Part shown: positions 16,176 through 25,894 of the stretch, piece after piece
Position numbering within the stretch: position 1 is the stretch's first letter
How the letters are laid out: every line of letters begins with the position of its first letter
NCBI GenBank assembly: GCA_030536555.1
Contig: JAUNPU010000004.1
Location: 1 to 64,000 of the forward strand
Source of the DNA: Eubacteriales bacterium
GTDB taxonomy: Bacteria > Bacillota > Clostridia > Lachnospirales > Lachnospiraceae
Length of the DNA stretch: 64,000 nucleotides
Direction: 5' to 3'
Translations under genes and position numbers: made by a program
Notes under the pieces: generated by a model
Database searches by the model: none
Told to the model about the DNA's origin: nothing
Seen by the model: the letters and a program-made list of their open reading frames with translations, nothing else

Positions 16176-16814
16176 TTATTTCAGAATCTCCTCCACCGTC
16201 TTCTTAATCTCCTCATCCTTACACAGATCCCAGAAGTATTCCTTGAATCCGCGGGTTGCCAGAGCGCCCTTTACCAGCTCCTGGTCCAGATTCTTGAGGA
16301 TTACGTTCAGATCCTGATAAGTTACCTTCTTCACTTCGTCCAGAATCTTCTTGTTGCGCTGCTCCGGAACCGCGCGCTCTCTCGGGTATCCCTGGCCGCT
16401 CTCTTCCACATACAGCTTCTCGAAGATGTACTCCAGATTCAGGTCGCCGCCCCAGCCGAAGCCTTTTGCAAACGGAAGGGAGATGGCGTTGCCGTCGTTA
16501 ATCTGTGCAAAGGTGTAGGCATCCAGTGCGTCTGCCACATGACCGCAGATCACGCCCGGAAATGAGTTGCATGCCAGCATGGCGCCTTCGCCGGTGCCGC
16601 AGCCGGTGATCACGTAGTCTGCTGCGCCGGAGTTCAGCAGCACTGCTGCCAGAATACCAACCTGCACATAGGTCAGCTGCTCTGCATCATCTGCATTGTA
16701 CATGCCGTAGTTGTATACTTCGTGTCCCATCGGCTCGGTTACTTTTCTGAGGGCAGCCTCGATCACACTGTTCTTTGCTGCCTGACTGTTTTCGTTAATT
16801 AACGCAATACGCAT
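16176..16814 (-). CDS. dhuI: RpiB/LacA/LacB-family isomerase, probable unsaturated-uronate (DHU) isomerase
   Basis: The 212-residue product has the RpiB/LacAB fold signature: MRIALINENSQAAKN, then AADYVITGCGTGEGAMLACNSFPGV, with the phosphosugar-isomerase cysteine in the CGTGEGAMLACN loop, then an extended C-terminal helical region. Family members of this length in glycosaminoglycan loci of streptococci (DhuI) isomerise the 4-deoxy-5-keto-uronate released by unsaturated glucuronyl hydrolases. The gene sits at the end of an operon with a GH88 hydrolase and a lyase-like protein, which supports that role over ribose-5-phosphate isomerase. The symbol is an inference from this context. Confidence 0.65.
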   Translation of the reverse strand: MRIALINENSQAAKNSVIEAALRKVTEPMGHEVYNYGMYNADDAEQLTYVQVGILAAVLLNSGAADYVITGCGTGEGAMLACNSFPGVICGHVADALDAYTFAQINDGNAISLPFAKGFGWGGDLNLEYIFEKLYVEESGQGYPRERAVPEQRNKKILDEVKKVTYQDLNVILKNLDQELVKGALATRGFKEYFWDLCKDEEIKKTVEEILK

Positions 16815-16860
16815 CGTTCATTCTCTCCTGATTCTATATTATTTTATCGTCAAATATTGT

Positions 16861-18666
16861 TTATCTTACCTTCATACTCCAGCTGACCTGAATGGTTCCT
16901 TCTGCCTCATGGACAGCCTTCTTCCATACAACCTTCGTATTCAGTCTTCCGTGAGGGGTGTCATGCTCGCCGTCCGCAGCAAGCTCCGCAGTCTCACAGC
17001 TCTCATACCCTGCTCCGCTCATGGCAAGCACCGGTCCCGCAGCGAAAACAACGCCAATGCCAGCTCCAGCATCGCCCGCATCAACTCCACCGCCGCATGT
17101 CACGTCATCACCAACAACCGCCCCCACAGAAAATACCTGTGCTTCCAGCACCACTTCCTTCACATCCAGACTTCCGTCCAACACAAAGCTATCGGTTCTC
17201 TCCACACATCCCGGCATGAAGCGGAATGTGGTCTCGGTGCGGACTCCGTCCACAGTCTCCGGCACGCCTTTGCCAGCCACACACAGCTTCGCCTGGCGGC
17301 AGGTTACGGTGTAGCAGTTGTCCTCCTGCTGATCCTCAACCTCGTTGATGTAGCAGATCGGCATTACCCGGTCGCCGTTTGCCAGCATCAGCTGGGGTAC
17401 CCATGCGCCGTAGTTGTGCTCCGGAACCCCTTCCTGTACCAGATTCTCTCTCGGGACCGGAAGGTACGGATCCTTGTCAAAGTATTCCTTTCCGCCGCTG
17501 ATCATCGGCAGAGACCACACATGCTTTCCGTCATGGACGATTGCCAGACAGCGGTCGAATTCGCCCTTTGCAAAGCGGATCAGCTCGCCCTCCACCTTCG
17601 CGCCCGGAAGCATTGCGGTCCAGTTCTCCGGCTCTTCCATGCTGGTTACACCGGCATCTGCCCAGTGCTCTAAGGTGCTGATGATCTGCATGGACAGGCT
17701 TAAGTTCTCACCCAGGATACGGTTCTTGTTGCGGTAGTTATCAGTCTTTCTGCCCTTATCCCACATGTTGATGGACTGCATCTGATCATCATACCAGAAG
17801 TGTACCATGGTCTTGATCAGTCTCTGGCTGTAGCCGTAAGCCAGCTTCTTCTCATCCTCGGTCAGCACGCCGTCCAGAACTGCCGCCGCGGACAGAACCT
17901 CCAGAGCAGCCGTCTCGCCGTAGGCGCCGATGCTACGCCCGTAGGAGTAGCCAAGGCCCTTCTCATTTGCCAGACTTAAAAAGATGTGGGCGGATTTTTT
18001 CAGCATGTTCCGGATCAGCTCCGGCACCTCCATGCCGCCTGCCAGCAGCAGTCCCGTCACCTCACTGGGAATCAGGATGCTGTAACGGTCGAAACGTCCC
18101 TCGCCTCTCGTCTCATCCATGAAGCTGTACTCGCCGGAATAGGTCTCAATGTGCTTCATCAGACAGTTCAGCAGAATCTGGCTGTAGCCCTCCGGCTCCC
18201 ATCCCAGCAGCTCCCGGTAACGTGCGATGCCGAATGCCACGCCGTAGTAGTTGGTCGGCTTGTTGATCAGCGCATAGTTGTTATTTACATCGACGAAGGT
18301 GCGCCAGTCCATGGAAGTCTTCAGCCGCTCCATGGTCTCCGCATCCACCACATCGTCCAGCATGCCCAGAAGCTGCAGTCTGCGCAGACCGGTGATTCCA
18401 TTTAAAATGCCCCAGGTCTCCATGGGCATGCCGGATACCATGCGGATCACGTCGCTTAAGCTCTTCAGTCCCTCTTCATACCGGTCGGTGCCCTTTAAGC
18501 TCTTCACTACCACGTAGCAGCTTAAGTTGATGACCTTACCGGCTACGAACTGGGCCTTGTCATTGTAGCCCCGAACACCGTCGATGGTCAGGTCTTCCTT
18601 TTCCTCTGCGATTTTCCAGAAAAAATCCTCCATCCGACGGTGGAGCAGTTCGATTGTCTCCTTCAT
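16861..18666 (-). CDS. Polysaccharide-lyase-like alpha/alpha-toroid protein
   Basis: A 601-residue protein without a signal peptide. The first 350 residues are helix-rich with motifs resembling heparinase II/III-type toroids (NNNYALINKPTNYYGVAFG, DETRGEGRFDRYSILIP, GRSIGAYGETAALEVLS). The rest is beta-rich, like the sandwich domain of such lyases. Near residues 520-555 there is a Gly/Ala/Asp/Val-rich low-complexity insert (GGGVDAGDAGAGIGVV). Its position between GH88 and the isomerase suggests cytoplasmic cleavage of imported uronate oligosaccharides. I cannot assign a PL family, and a non-catalytic role remains possible. Confidence 0.55.
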   Translation of the reverse strand: MKETIELLHRRMEDFFWKIAEEKEDLTIDGVRGYNDKAQFVAGKVINLSCYVVVKSLKGTDRYEEGLKSLSDVIRMVSGMPMETWGILNGITGLRRLQLLGMLDDVVDAETMERLKTSMDWRTFVDVNNNYALINKPTNYYGVAFGIARYRELLGWEPEGYSQILLNCLMKHIETYSGEYSFMDETRGEGRFDRYSILIPSEVTGLLLAGGMEVPELIRNMLKKSAHIFLSLANEKGLGYSYGRSIGAYGETAALEVLSAAAVLDGVLTEDEKKLAYGYSQRLIKTMVHFWYDDQMQSINMWDKGRKTDNYRNKNRILGENLSLSMQIISTLEHWADAGVTSMEEPENWTAMLPGAKVEGELIRFAKGEFDRCLAIVHDGKHVWSLPMISGGKEYFDKDPYLPVPRENLVQEGVPEHNYGAWVPQLMLANGDRVMPICYINEVEDQQEDNCYTVTCRQAKLCVAGKGVPETVDGVRTETTFRFMPGCVERTDSFVLDGSLDVKEVVLEAQVFSVGAVVGDDVTCGGGVDAGDAGAGIGVVFAAGPVLAMSGAGYESCETAELAADGEHDTPHGRLNTKVVWKKAVHEAEGTIQVSWSMKVR

Positions 18667-18727
18667 GTTCTATGTCCTCTTTTCTTTCTACTATGCGGCT
18701 GCCTGCTTCCACAGCCAGCCGCCGGTT

Positions 18728-19840
18728 CTACCAGATCAGAAAATCTTTTTTCAGCACCCGAAGCACCGCCTCCACAAGGAAGTAATCCCCGTAAATGATC
18801 GGTACGTGGGTTGCTGTCTTGCTGCCGTAGTCTACGGTTCCATTTTGAAGAATGCCGTCCTCCTCCGGATTCCAGTTGCAGTGACCGGCGAGCAGCGCCT
18901 CGATCATGCGAAGTCCATTGCTCCGGTACAGCTCCTTCTCCGCCTCGCCCACCAGCTCTGCAATCTCCAGCAGTCCGCAGGCAGCGCAGGCGGTCGCCGT
19001 GGTGTCATACCAAACCGGCTCCTTCGGCGCCCGAAAGTCCACCAGAGACACATAGCCCGTAGCCGCCACATTTGCAATGAAGTAGTGAGCGGCCCGCTTG
19101 GCTGCATTCAGATACTCGGTCTTTCCGGTGTGATGGAATGCCAGCGCCAGTCCGTAGACAGCCCAGGACTGTCCTCTGGACCAGGAGGAACCGCTTGCAT
19201 AACCCTGACCTGCCGGATATTCCAGATCCTCGCCGGTGGCAGGATTCTTCACCACAATGTGATGACAGGACCCGTCCTCCCGGATCAGGGATTTCAGCAC
19301 AGTCTGTGTATGAAGCTCGGCAATGGTACCATATCTGGGATCATCCAGCTCTTCCCCTGCCCAGTAAAGCAGCGGAAGGTTCATCAGACAGTCAATGATC
19401 ATCCATCCCGGCATATCCTTGTTCCAGGCCCGGATGTAATTGCCGTTGGGATTGAAGCGGCCTGCCAGCAGATTGGCTCCGTGAAGCCCCATTACCCGCG
19501 CCTCCGGCTTTCCGGTCAGGCGATAGTCTGCCACTGCCGTGTGCAGCAGCTGGAACCCCACATCGTGGTGAAGTCCCATATACTGCTCCATGGCCTGCTT
19601 CATGGCATCTTCCGAGTATTCGGCTGTCTTCCGGTAAAGCTCATTTCCCGTTGCGTGGTACAGCTGCCACAGCATGCCTGCCCAGAAGCCATTGGTCCAC
19701 CAGGACAGGTTTTCCTCACGCATGTCAACATAATGACCATTCTGCGGAATGTACGGGATGGCTGTTCCCAGCCGTCCGCACTCCGCCTGAAGCTTCGCTT
19801 CGATCTTCGCCAGCACCGAATTCAGATTCAGCTCCATCAT
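18728..19840 (-). CDS. GH88 unsaturated glucuronyl hydrolase
   Basis: The 370-residue product has GH88 hallmarks: NLSWWTNGFWAGMLWQLY near residue 45, the HHDVGFQ motif with its catalytic-type Asp near residue 93, IIDCLMNLPLLYWA near residue 150, and SSWSRGQSWAVYGLALAF near residue 215. The enzyme hydrates and removes the 4,5-unsaturated uronate left at the non-reducing end by polysaccharide lyases. There is no signal peptide, so it is cytoplasmic. It begins four bases after the permease stop, with its ribosome binding site (AAGGAGTAAGGG) formed by the end of that gene. Confidence 0.85.
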   Translation of the reverse strand: MMELNLNSVLAKIEAKLQAECGRLGTAIPYIPQNGHYVDMREENLSWWTNGFWAGMLWQLYHATGNELYRKTAEYSEDAMKQAMEQYMGLHHDVGFQLLHTAVADYRLTGKPEARVMGLHGANLLAGRFNPNGNYIRAWNKDMPGWMIIDCLMNLPLLYWAGEELDDPRYGTIAELHTQTVLKSLIREDGSCHHIVVKNPATGEDLEYPAGQGYASGSSWSRGQSWAVYGLALAFHHTGKTEYLNAAKRAAHYFIANVAATGYVSLVDFRAPKEPVWYDTTATACAACGLLEIAELVGEAEKELYRSNGLRMIEALLAGHCNWNPEEDGILQNGTVDYGSKTATHVPIIYGDYFLVEAVLRVLKKDFLIW

Positions 19841-19843
19841 CCC

Positions 19844-20725
19844 TTACTCCTTTACCGCACCAACCATGGTTCCCTGAGTGAAGTGCTTCTGCAGGAACGG
19901 ATATACGCAGAGGATCGGAAGGGTCGCTACCATGATGGTCGCATACTTGATGGTCATGGCGATGGACTCTGCATCCGCCGCGCTGGCACCCGAGCTCATG
20001 GATGTGACGTCATTTTGCATCAGAATCTCACGCAGGATGATCTGTAACGGATACAGCTCACGGTTACGGATGATTGCGGAAGCCCAGAACCATGAGTTCC
20101 AGATGCTTACGCCGTAGTACAGGACCATAACTGCCAGGATTGCCTTGGACAGGGGCAATACGATCTTGGTCAGGATGGTGATGTGGCTTGCGCCGTCGAT
20201 CTGCGCCGCCTCGATCAGACTCTCCGGGATACTCTCGAAGGAGGTTCTCATAATGATTAAGTTTCTGGTGATGATCATAAACGGAATGATCAGACCCCAG
20301 CGGGTGTTGGTCAGGTGCAGATCCTTTAAGTTCAAGTAGAACGGGATCATACCACCGGAGAAGAACATGGTGAACACAATCATCAGCATGATGCCCTTCT
20401 TGAACATCACGTGCTTTCTGGACAGGAAGTAGGCACCCAGGGATGTCATCACAATATCCAGAAATACACCAACGATCAGGATGAACAGGGTGTTGCCGTA
20501 GCCTTTGACGATCATCGGGTTCTGGAATACCTTTTTGTATGCATCCAGGCTGAAGCCGATGGGCTTTAACAGCAGTCCGGAATGCTGGGTCAGCAGGTTG
20601 CCGTCACTGACAGAGGCAACGCCCACATACCATACCGGGTACAGACAGATCAGCATGATAACCGTCAGTAAAATATAATTGAAGACTGAGAAGATTCTCT
20701 CGCCTTTTGATCTCTTTACCTTCAT
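19844..20725 (-). CDS. Carbohydrate ABC transporter permease, LplC type
   Basis: A 293-residue membrane protein with six predicted helices and the EAA loop EAAQIDGASHITILTKIVLPLSK, the site that contacts the ATPase. Length and the FFSGGMIPFYL segment place it in the LplC/YtcP permease family used for oligosaccharide import. No ATPase is encoded nearby; such systems usually share an MsmK-like ATPase encoded elsewhere. It is the second permease in the operon and is 12 bases from the first. Confidence 0.88.
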   Translation of the reverse strand: MKVKRSKGERIFSVFNYILLTVIMLICLYPVWYVGVASVSDGNLLTQHSGLLLKPIGFSLDAYKKVFQNPMIVKGYGNTLFILIVGVFLDIVMTSLGAYFLSRKHVMFKKGIMLMIVFTMFFSGGMIPFYLNLKDLHLTNTRWGLIIPFMIITRNLIIMRTSFESIPESLIEAAQIDGASHITILTKIVLPLSKAILAVMVLYYGVSIWNSWFWASAIIRNRELYPLQIILREILMQNDVTSMSSGASAADAESIAMTIKYATIMVATLPILCVYPFLQKHFTQGTMVGAVKE

Positions 20726-20737
20726 CTTACTCTCCTC

Positions 20738-21658
20738 CTACCACAAGCTGGTCTCACTGTATTTCTTGGACATTTTATTTGTAAAGATTAAAAGTGCCAT
20801 GTTGATGACGGAGTTAAACAGACCGATTGCAGTGGAATAACTCCAGTCCTGTTCCAGAAGACCGATTCGATATACATACGAAGAAATGATATCTGCGGTC
20901 TCATAGGTTGCCGGGTTGGATAACAGGATGGTCTTCTCGTAGCCCATGTTCATCAGAGAACCGGTCTTTAAGATCAGCATAACGATGATGGTCGGTGCAA
21001 TGGCCGGCAGCGTTACGTGAATCAGCTGTTTCCACTTGCCGGCGCCGTCGATCTGTGCTGCCTCGTACAGCTGGCTGTCAACGCCTGCCAGTGCGGACAG
21101 ATAAATGATCGCGCCCCAGCCGACTTCCTGCCAGATGCTGGAAATAACATAGATGCTGCGGTACAGCTTCGGATCCTGCAGAAGCGGCGCACGCTCCATG
21201 CCGAACAGTGCTGCAATATCATTGAAAAGTCCCGTGCTCAGGGAGAAGTCGGTGATCATACCTACTACTACGATCAGGGAGATGAAGTGGGGCAGGTAGG
21301 TGATGGTCTGGGTCAGGCTCTTGAACTTCTTGTTCTTTACTTCATTTAACAGCAGCGCCAGAATGATCGGTGCCGGGAAGCCGAAGATCAGGTTGTAGAG
21401 ACTCAGCAGCACGGTGTTGCGGATCAGTCTTCCGAAGTAAATACTGTTGAAGAATCTGGTGAAGTTGTCCAATCCCACCCACGGGCTCTTTGCCACGCCC
21501 AGAGCCGGTGTATAGTCCTTAAATGCGATGATTGCGCCGTACATTGGTTTGTAATGGAACACAATGTAGAAAATAAGTACCGGAATTACCAGCAGATACA
21601 GCGCTTTATTCCGTGACCAGTCTTTCTGGATCCGGTAAGCAAGACTTCTCTTTTCCAT
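20738..21658 (-). CDS. Carbohydrate ABC transporter permease, LplB type
   Basis: The start at 21658 follows GAGGGAAAATTTT. The 306-residue protein has six helices, the N-terminal LplB/YteP motif FHYKPMYGAIIAFKDYTP, and the EAA loop EAAQIDGAGKWKQLIHVTLPAIAP. With the LplC-type permease it forms the membrane channel for sugars delivered by the solute-binding protein encoded just upstream. A hairpin-rich gap separates it from that gene. Confidence 0.88.
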   Translation of the reverse strand: MEKRSLAYRIQKDWSRNKALYLLVIPVLIFYIVFHYKPMYGAIIAFKDYTPALGVAKSPWVGLDNFTRFFNSIYFGRLIRNTVLLSLYNLIFGFPAPIILALLLNEVKNKKFKSLTQTITYLPHFISLIVVVGMITDFSLSTGLFNDIAALFGMERAPLLQDPKLYRSIYVISSIWQEVGWGAIIYLSALAGVDSQLYEAAQIDGAGKWKQLIHVTLPAIAPTIIVMLILKTGSLMNMGYEKTILLSNPATYETADIISSYVYRIGLLEQDWSYSTAIGLFNSVINMALLIFTNKMSKKYSETSLW

Positions 21659-21705
21659 AAAATTTTCCCTCATTTTCTTATAATACCTGATTTTTGGTAC
21701 CGAGC

Positions 21706-21724
21706 GAAGGTCCACTGGACCTTC
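21706..21724 (-). repeat. 9-bp perfect hairpin before the LplB-type gene
   Basis: GAAGGTCCA and TGGACCTTC flank a single C. With the terminator-like hairpin just upstream it probably shapes processing or stability of the operon mRNA at the boundary between the binding-protein and permease genes. Confidence 0.5.
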
Positions 21725-21744
21725 ACTTAGGTATGCTGGGCAAC

Positions 21745-21774
21745 AAAAAGGGAGCTGTCACCCGGACAGCCCCC
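21745..21774 (-). terminator. Intra-operon attenuator after the solute-binding-protein gene
   Basis: On the minus strand GGGGGCTGTC (21774-21765) pairs with GACAGCTCCC (21759-21750) and is followed by TTTTTG. It lies ten bases past the stop of the binding-protein gene and ahead of the permeases. Partial termination here would give more binding protein than permease, as is common for such operons. Confidence 0.75.
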
Positions 21775-21784
21775 ATAATTGATG

Positions 21785-23428
21785 CTATCTGGCGTTATAA
21801 CGCTCTAATGCTGCATTCTGAATCTCCGTTGCACGGGCAATTCCCATCTTCTCGATGTTCGCCACGTACTGATCGAAGTTGGCAAGGTCCTCGGTACCGA
21901 AGATGAACTTTAAGGTCATCTCATCACGATAGGTGTTGATCTCGTTCATGATGGTGGAGAATTCCTTACTCTCATCCGCAGTCGGAGTTACCGGCGGAAG
22001 CATGTGAGCTGCACCGTTGCTGCTTCCGGAACCCCATACCAGCGGAGTCTCCTTCTGGGAATCGATGGTGTAATACTGGTCTAAGTAGCGCACATCCTGT
22101 ACCAGCGGTCCGTTGTAGTTGCCGCGGATGTAGGAAGACATTGCCTGGGATACCGGCAGTCCCTTCGGGTTCTTTAAGATTTCATCGGTGTAGACCGGCT
22201 CGCCGTCCTTCATCTCGTAGGATACGCCCTCGGTACCGAAGTTGAAGTACATATGACCTTCCTCACCGTAAGCCCAGTCAAGGAGTCTTGCTGCACGCTC
22301 TACATCCTTGCAGGAGGTGGTGATTGCCACGCTGGCTCTGCCAGAGTACGGAAGCTCTACATAACCAAACTCTGCCTTCTTGCCCTTCTCGTTGCTTGGC
22401 TGCGGAGCTGCCTTCAGTACGAAGTCCGGGTTGGTCTGAACTGCTGCGGAGGTCCAGGTACCCATACGGCTTCCTGCCTGACCCATCGCTGCACCTGCGT
22501 TGCCGTTGGTCATCTTTGCGCTGACCTGATCGTTCTTTAAGGTTGCGATATCCGGATCGATCAGTCCTTCCTCATACCACTGATGGAAGGTCTCCAGATA
22601 GTTTTTGTAGCCCTCTTCGGTTGCGCCGAAGTGTGCCTTTCCGTCAGATCCTAAATAGAAGGAACGGAAGGTGTCAAATGCAAATACGAACGGGTTCGCA
22701 TCCAGGTACTGGTTGTTGGTGTACTCGAAGGTCAGCGGGCAGTCCACGCCTTTCTCCTTGAATGCGGTCAGTACGGTGTGCCACTCGTCGATGGTCTCCG
22801 GCACTTCCAGGTTCAGTTCCTTCAGCCAGTCCTCGCGGAGCATCAGTCCGATGGTGTTGCACAGGTCCTCATCGCCGCGGATGAACGGGAATACATAGTA
22901 GTGACCTTCATCGGTCTTGATCATCTTGTCGATGTCCGGGTGCTCTGCCAGGTACTTCTTGATGTTCGGGCAATACTGATCGAATACATCATTTAATGGA
23001 ATGATCACGCCGTCCTTGATTGCCTTCTCCGGACCGCCCGGATAATCCTTCATCCAGTTGAACTCCATCATATCCGGCAGGTTACCGTCTGCCAGGATCA
23101 GGCTGAACTGCTCTCTCAGCTGTCCGATCGGCGGATGTAAGAATTCGATGTCTGCGCCAGTGTTCTCCATCCAGCCCTTTGCAAATGGGGTCTCTCCTAA
23201 ATTAGAGAAGTTAGCTGATACGGTGGTGGTCAGCTCTGCCCAGTAGGTCAGTTTGTCGCCCGCTGCCATCGGATAGGAAAATTCCGCCGGCGCTGCGCCG
23301 CCCTCTGCCGGTTTTGCTGCTGCCTGGGTTGCTGCCGGCTCCTCTGCCGCGCCGCCTCCGCATCCGGCTAAGGATGCTGCTGTCATGGATGCTGCAAGGA
23401 TCAATGACATAACTTTGTTCTTTTTCAT
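21785..23428 (-). CDS. Extracellular solute-binding lipoprotein, LplA type
   Basis: The start at 23428 follows GGGAGAAGGAAACGT, giving 547 residues. It has a lipoprotein signal peptide (MKKNKVMSLILAASMTAASLAGC) and an Ala/Glu/Pro-rich tether. The large type-1-like binding domain includes EFNWMKDYPGGPEKAIKDG, LREDWLKELNLEVPETIDEW and ARLLDWAYGEEGHMYFNFGTEG, typical of LplA/YtcQ-like proteins of about 550 residues that capture oligosaccharides. It is the first gene of the uronate-glycan operon and lies downstream of the AraC-type sensor gene. Confidence 0.88.
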   Translation of the reverse strand: MKKNKVMSLILAASMTAASLAGCGGGAAEEPAATQAAAKPAEGGAAPAEFSYPMAAGDKLTYWAELTTTVSANFSNLGETPFAKGWMENTGADIEFLHPPIGQLREQFSLILADGNLPDMMEFNWMKDYPGGPEKAIKDGVIIPLNDVFDQYCPNIKKYLAEHPDIDKMIKTDEGHYYVFPFIRGDEDLCNTIGLMLREDWLKELNLEVPETIDEWHTVLTAFKEKGVDCPLTFEYTNNQYLDANPFVFAFDTFRSFYLGSDGKAHFGATEEGYKNYLETFHQWYEEGLIDPDIATLKNDQVSAKMTNGNAGAAMGQAGSRMGTWTSAAVQTNPDFVLKAAPQPSNEKGKKAEFGYVELPYSGRASVAITTSCKDVERAARLLDWAYGEEGHMYFNFGTEGVSYEMKDGEPVYTDEILKNPKGLPVSQAMSSYIRGNYNGPLVQDVRYLDQYYTIDSQKETPLVWGSGSSNGAAHMLPPVTPTADESKEFSTIMNEINTYRDEMTLKFIFGTEDLANFDQYVANIEKMGIARATEIQNAALERYNAR

Positions 23429-23541
23429 ACGTTTCCTTCTCCCTTCATATTGTAGGTTTTCGTTTTTGGCGACTCCACCATGTTGTCCGGTGTGTTTCGC
23501 CTGTGACCTCATGTTATCCGAAAACCATCCAAAAAGATATA

Positions 23542-23591
23542 GAAAAAATGCGAACTCCGTTGGGAATAAGCCAAATCAAAGTTCGCATTTT
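23542..23591 (-). terminator. Terminator of the AraC-type regulator gene
   Basis: ATGCGAACT (23548-23556) and AGTTCGCAT (23580-23588) form a long-loop hairpin. On the minus strand it is followed by TTTTTTC and begins about 30 bases after the regulator stop. A T-run on the other side could make it work in both directions. Confidence 0.65.
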
Positions 23592-23620
23592 TGCAAGTCA
23601 ATAGGTAAAATCCGGTTTTT

Positions 23621-25894
23621 TTACACTTTTTTCTTCATTTGCCCCGGTGTAATGCCCTTTTTCTTCTTAAATATGCGGATAAATCCACCGCTGTCCCGGA
23701 AGCCGGACTGCTCCGCCGCTTCCACCACACTGCTGCCTGACAGCAGCAATTCCTCTGCATAGTCGATTCGAAGGGTGTTGATAAAGTCCAGAAGGCTGCC
23801 GCCGGTCTGCTTCTTATAGATAGAAGACAGATAGGACGGGGTCTTGTCAAAATGCTGGCTGGTAATGGCAATGTTCAGATCCGGGTCCCTGAAGTTCTCC
23901 CGGATGTAGCGCTCGATCTCCCGGCTCAGGGAATCGTCCTGTACCGCCTCGCTCCGCAGCCGCAGTATCTCCGCGCAGATCTGCTCCATACACTGACACA
24001 GCATCTTCTCCACCTCTGCCGTGGAGGCATTCATAAATGCCCGGTTCACCAGCTCCAGATACTCTGCCGCATCACTGCAGCCGCCCTGGCTGGCGCCCTT
24101 TAACAGCGTTCCCATCATATCATAGACCAGACACCGGTAGATATCCACCGACACCTTGCCGCTTAAGTTCTTCCGGAATACCTCGTTCATGAAGATTCCC
24201 GCCTGCCTGCTGTCGCCCACCTGGATTGCATTGACGATTCGCTCCTCCACGTCCGCCGGGTAGTCATACTGAGGCTGGATATTGCGCACATCCTCATAGC
24301 GGATCACCGTGTCATCCAGCAGATGCACATACTCCTCCAGCAGCACCGCCTGCCGGTAGGACTCGTGGATGCCCTGCAGTCCCTCGCAGACCGGTCCCTC
24401 CAGCACAATGCTGGTGAAGCCGAAGGTCTCCTCCGTCATCTGCTGAAGCTTCTCCACCTGCTCCTTCACCAGATCCTGATACTGCTCGCTGCCGTCCGGC
24501 AGATTGATGACCGCCGCCACCTTCTCACCCAGCTCCACAAGCTCCAAGTTAAAGTAGTTCAGGCACAGCTCCTCGAATATGTTCTGAATCACGAAGCGCT
24601 GCAGTGCCGTCTCCTTCTGGATGTCTGCACCGGCGGAATCCGCCGGAATACCTGCTCCGGTCCCTTCCTCCTTCGGCCGCGGATACAGCAGAAGTACCAT
24701 ATTATAAGGAAGCTTCAGCCGGATCTGGTAGACCTCCAGATTCCTGCCGTCATACACCTCCTGCACCAGCTTCATCATATAGTAGTTCTTCAGCTGCTTC
24801 TGATAGCTGTGGAGCAGCTGCTTTGCCTCCCCGTGCTTCTGGAGTACCTGCTCCACCTGACGGTTCAGCCACTGATATTCATTGTCCCCTTCCCCCATGA
24901 CCTCGCTGCCATGCTGCTGGAAGGTATCCATGATCCTGCGGATCGGGTTGTAGCTTCTCTTTGCGAAAATATAGGCAATGGCAAATCCCATCACCACCGA
25001 ACCTGCCGTGCAGAGCAGATAGATCTTCCGCACATGCTTTACATCCTGCTCGATCAGGGATGCCGGTGTGACCGTCACATACTTCCAGTCCATCCGGTTG
25101 GAATCCACCACAGAGATCATGGTCTGACCACTGTCGGCCATATACTTCAGGTGATTCCCCTCCGTCAGCTTCTGATAGTCCAGCCCGTACTCCTCCGCGG
25201 TCCGTCCCCGTGCCCCGACAATATCGCTGTTTTCATCCAGAATGATGGTATCCATGCCCTCATTCCAGCAGTTCTTCTCCAGAAGCTCCTTCAGTCGCTC
25301 CATATTGATCACAATGCAGACCGTAGCCGTCGGCTCCTCCAGCCCGCTGCCGACCACGGAGGTGGTCAGAAACATCGCCTCCCCGCCTGCCGCCCGCTCA
25401 AAGAACAGGCTTTCCTGAAAATGAGGCTTCCGCATATACGCCTGAAGCTGCTCAAAGGTATGTAATCCTTCCTTATAATACAGATCATAGTACATCTGCT
25501 CCGACATATTGCCCTGACTGCTGCTGATCTTCCCGCTCCGGTTAAAGCAGATAAATACATCGTCGATCAGCGCCTCCGATGAGGTGATGGAATACAGATC
25601 CTTATATAAATAGTACAGATCAAGCTGATACTTGGCGTCAAATTTCCCCCTGACCCTTGCCAGCTTCTGAACCCCCGCATCCACCGCCAGACGGCTCTCC
25701 ACCTTCTGGATATTTTCAAATTCCTGATCCAGCTCCTTCTTCACCGACTCCAGCAGGTTCTCATTGAGCCGGTCCGTCTGATTCTGGATCACCTTCACCG
25801 TGTATCCGTAGACCAGCGTCGTCATACAGAGAATCCCCAAAGCAAGCGCAACATAGGATAGGAATAATCGCAAATAAACTTTTGATTTTTTCAT
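23621..25894 (-). CDS. AraC-family regulator with membrane-bound extracellular sensor
   Basis: A 757-residue protein. TM1 is at about residues 10-32; an extracellular Cache-like region of about 270 residues follows; TM2 is at about residues 292-310; a cytoplasmic linker leads to a C-terminal AraC HTH (IERYIRENFRDPDLNIAITSQHF, then YLSSIYKKQTGGSLLDFINTLRIDYAEELL, then GFRDSGGFIRIFKKKKGITPGQ). This single-chain transmembrane regulator type is typical of Lachnospiraceae and Paenibacillus polysaccharide loci and directly senses an external sugar. It is likely the activator of the downstream operon and perhaps of the divergent lyase gene. Confidence 0.85.
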   Translation of the reverse strand: MKKSKVYLRLFLSYVALALGILCMTTLVYGYTVKVIQNQTDRLNENLLESVKKELDQEFENIQKVESRLAVDAGVQKLARVRGKFDAKYQLDLYYLYKDLYSITSSEALIDDVFICFNRSGKISSSQGNMSEQMYYDLYYKEGLHTFEQLQAYMRKPHFQESLFFERAAGGEAMFLTTSVVGSGLEEPTATVCIVINMERLKELLEKNCWNEGMDTIILDENSDIVGARGRTAEEYGLDYQKLTEGNHLKYMADSGQTMISVVDSNRMDWKYVTVTPASLIEQDVKHVRKIYLLCTAGSVVMGFAIAYIFAKRSYNPIRRIMDTFQQHGSEVMGEGDNEYQWLNRQVEQVLQKHGEAKQLLHSYQKQLKNYYMMKLVQEVYDGRNLEVYQIRLKLPYNMVLLLYPRPKEEGTGAGIPADSAGADIQKETALQRFVIQNIFEELCLNYFNLELVELGEKVAAVINLPDGSEQYQDLVKEQVEKLQQMTEETFGFTSIVLEGPVCEGLQGIHESYRQAVLLEEYVHLLDDTVIRYEDVRNIQPQYDYPADVEERIVNAIQVGDSRQAGIFMNEVFRKNLSGKVSVDIYRCLVYDMMGTLLKGASQGGCSDAAEYLELVNRAFMNASTAEVEKMLCQCMEQICAEILRLRSEAVQDDSLSREIERYIRENFRDPDLNIAITSQHFDKTPSYLSSIYKKQTGGSLLDFINTLRIDYAEELLLSGSSVVEAAEQSGFRDSGGFIRIFKKKKGITPGQMKKKV

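Noticed and set aside
16176..16814. Ribose-5-phosphate isomerase B for the pentose pathway
   Set aside because: The extended length and the GH88/lyase operon fit the unsaturated-uronate isomerase group better, although the fold is the same.
24323..25465. 380-codon plus-strand open frame inside the AraC-type regulator
   Set aside because: Antisense shadow with a Leu/His-rich product and no ribosome binding site.
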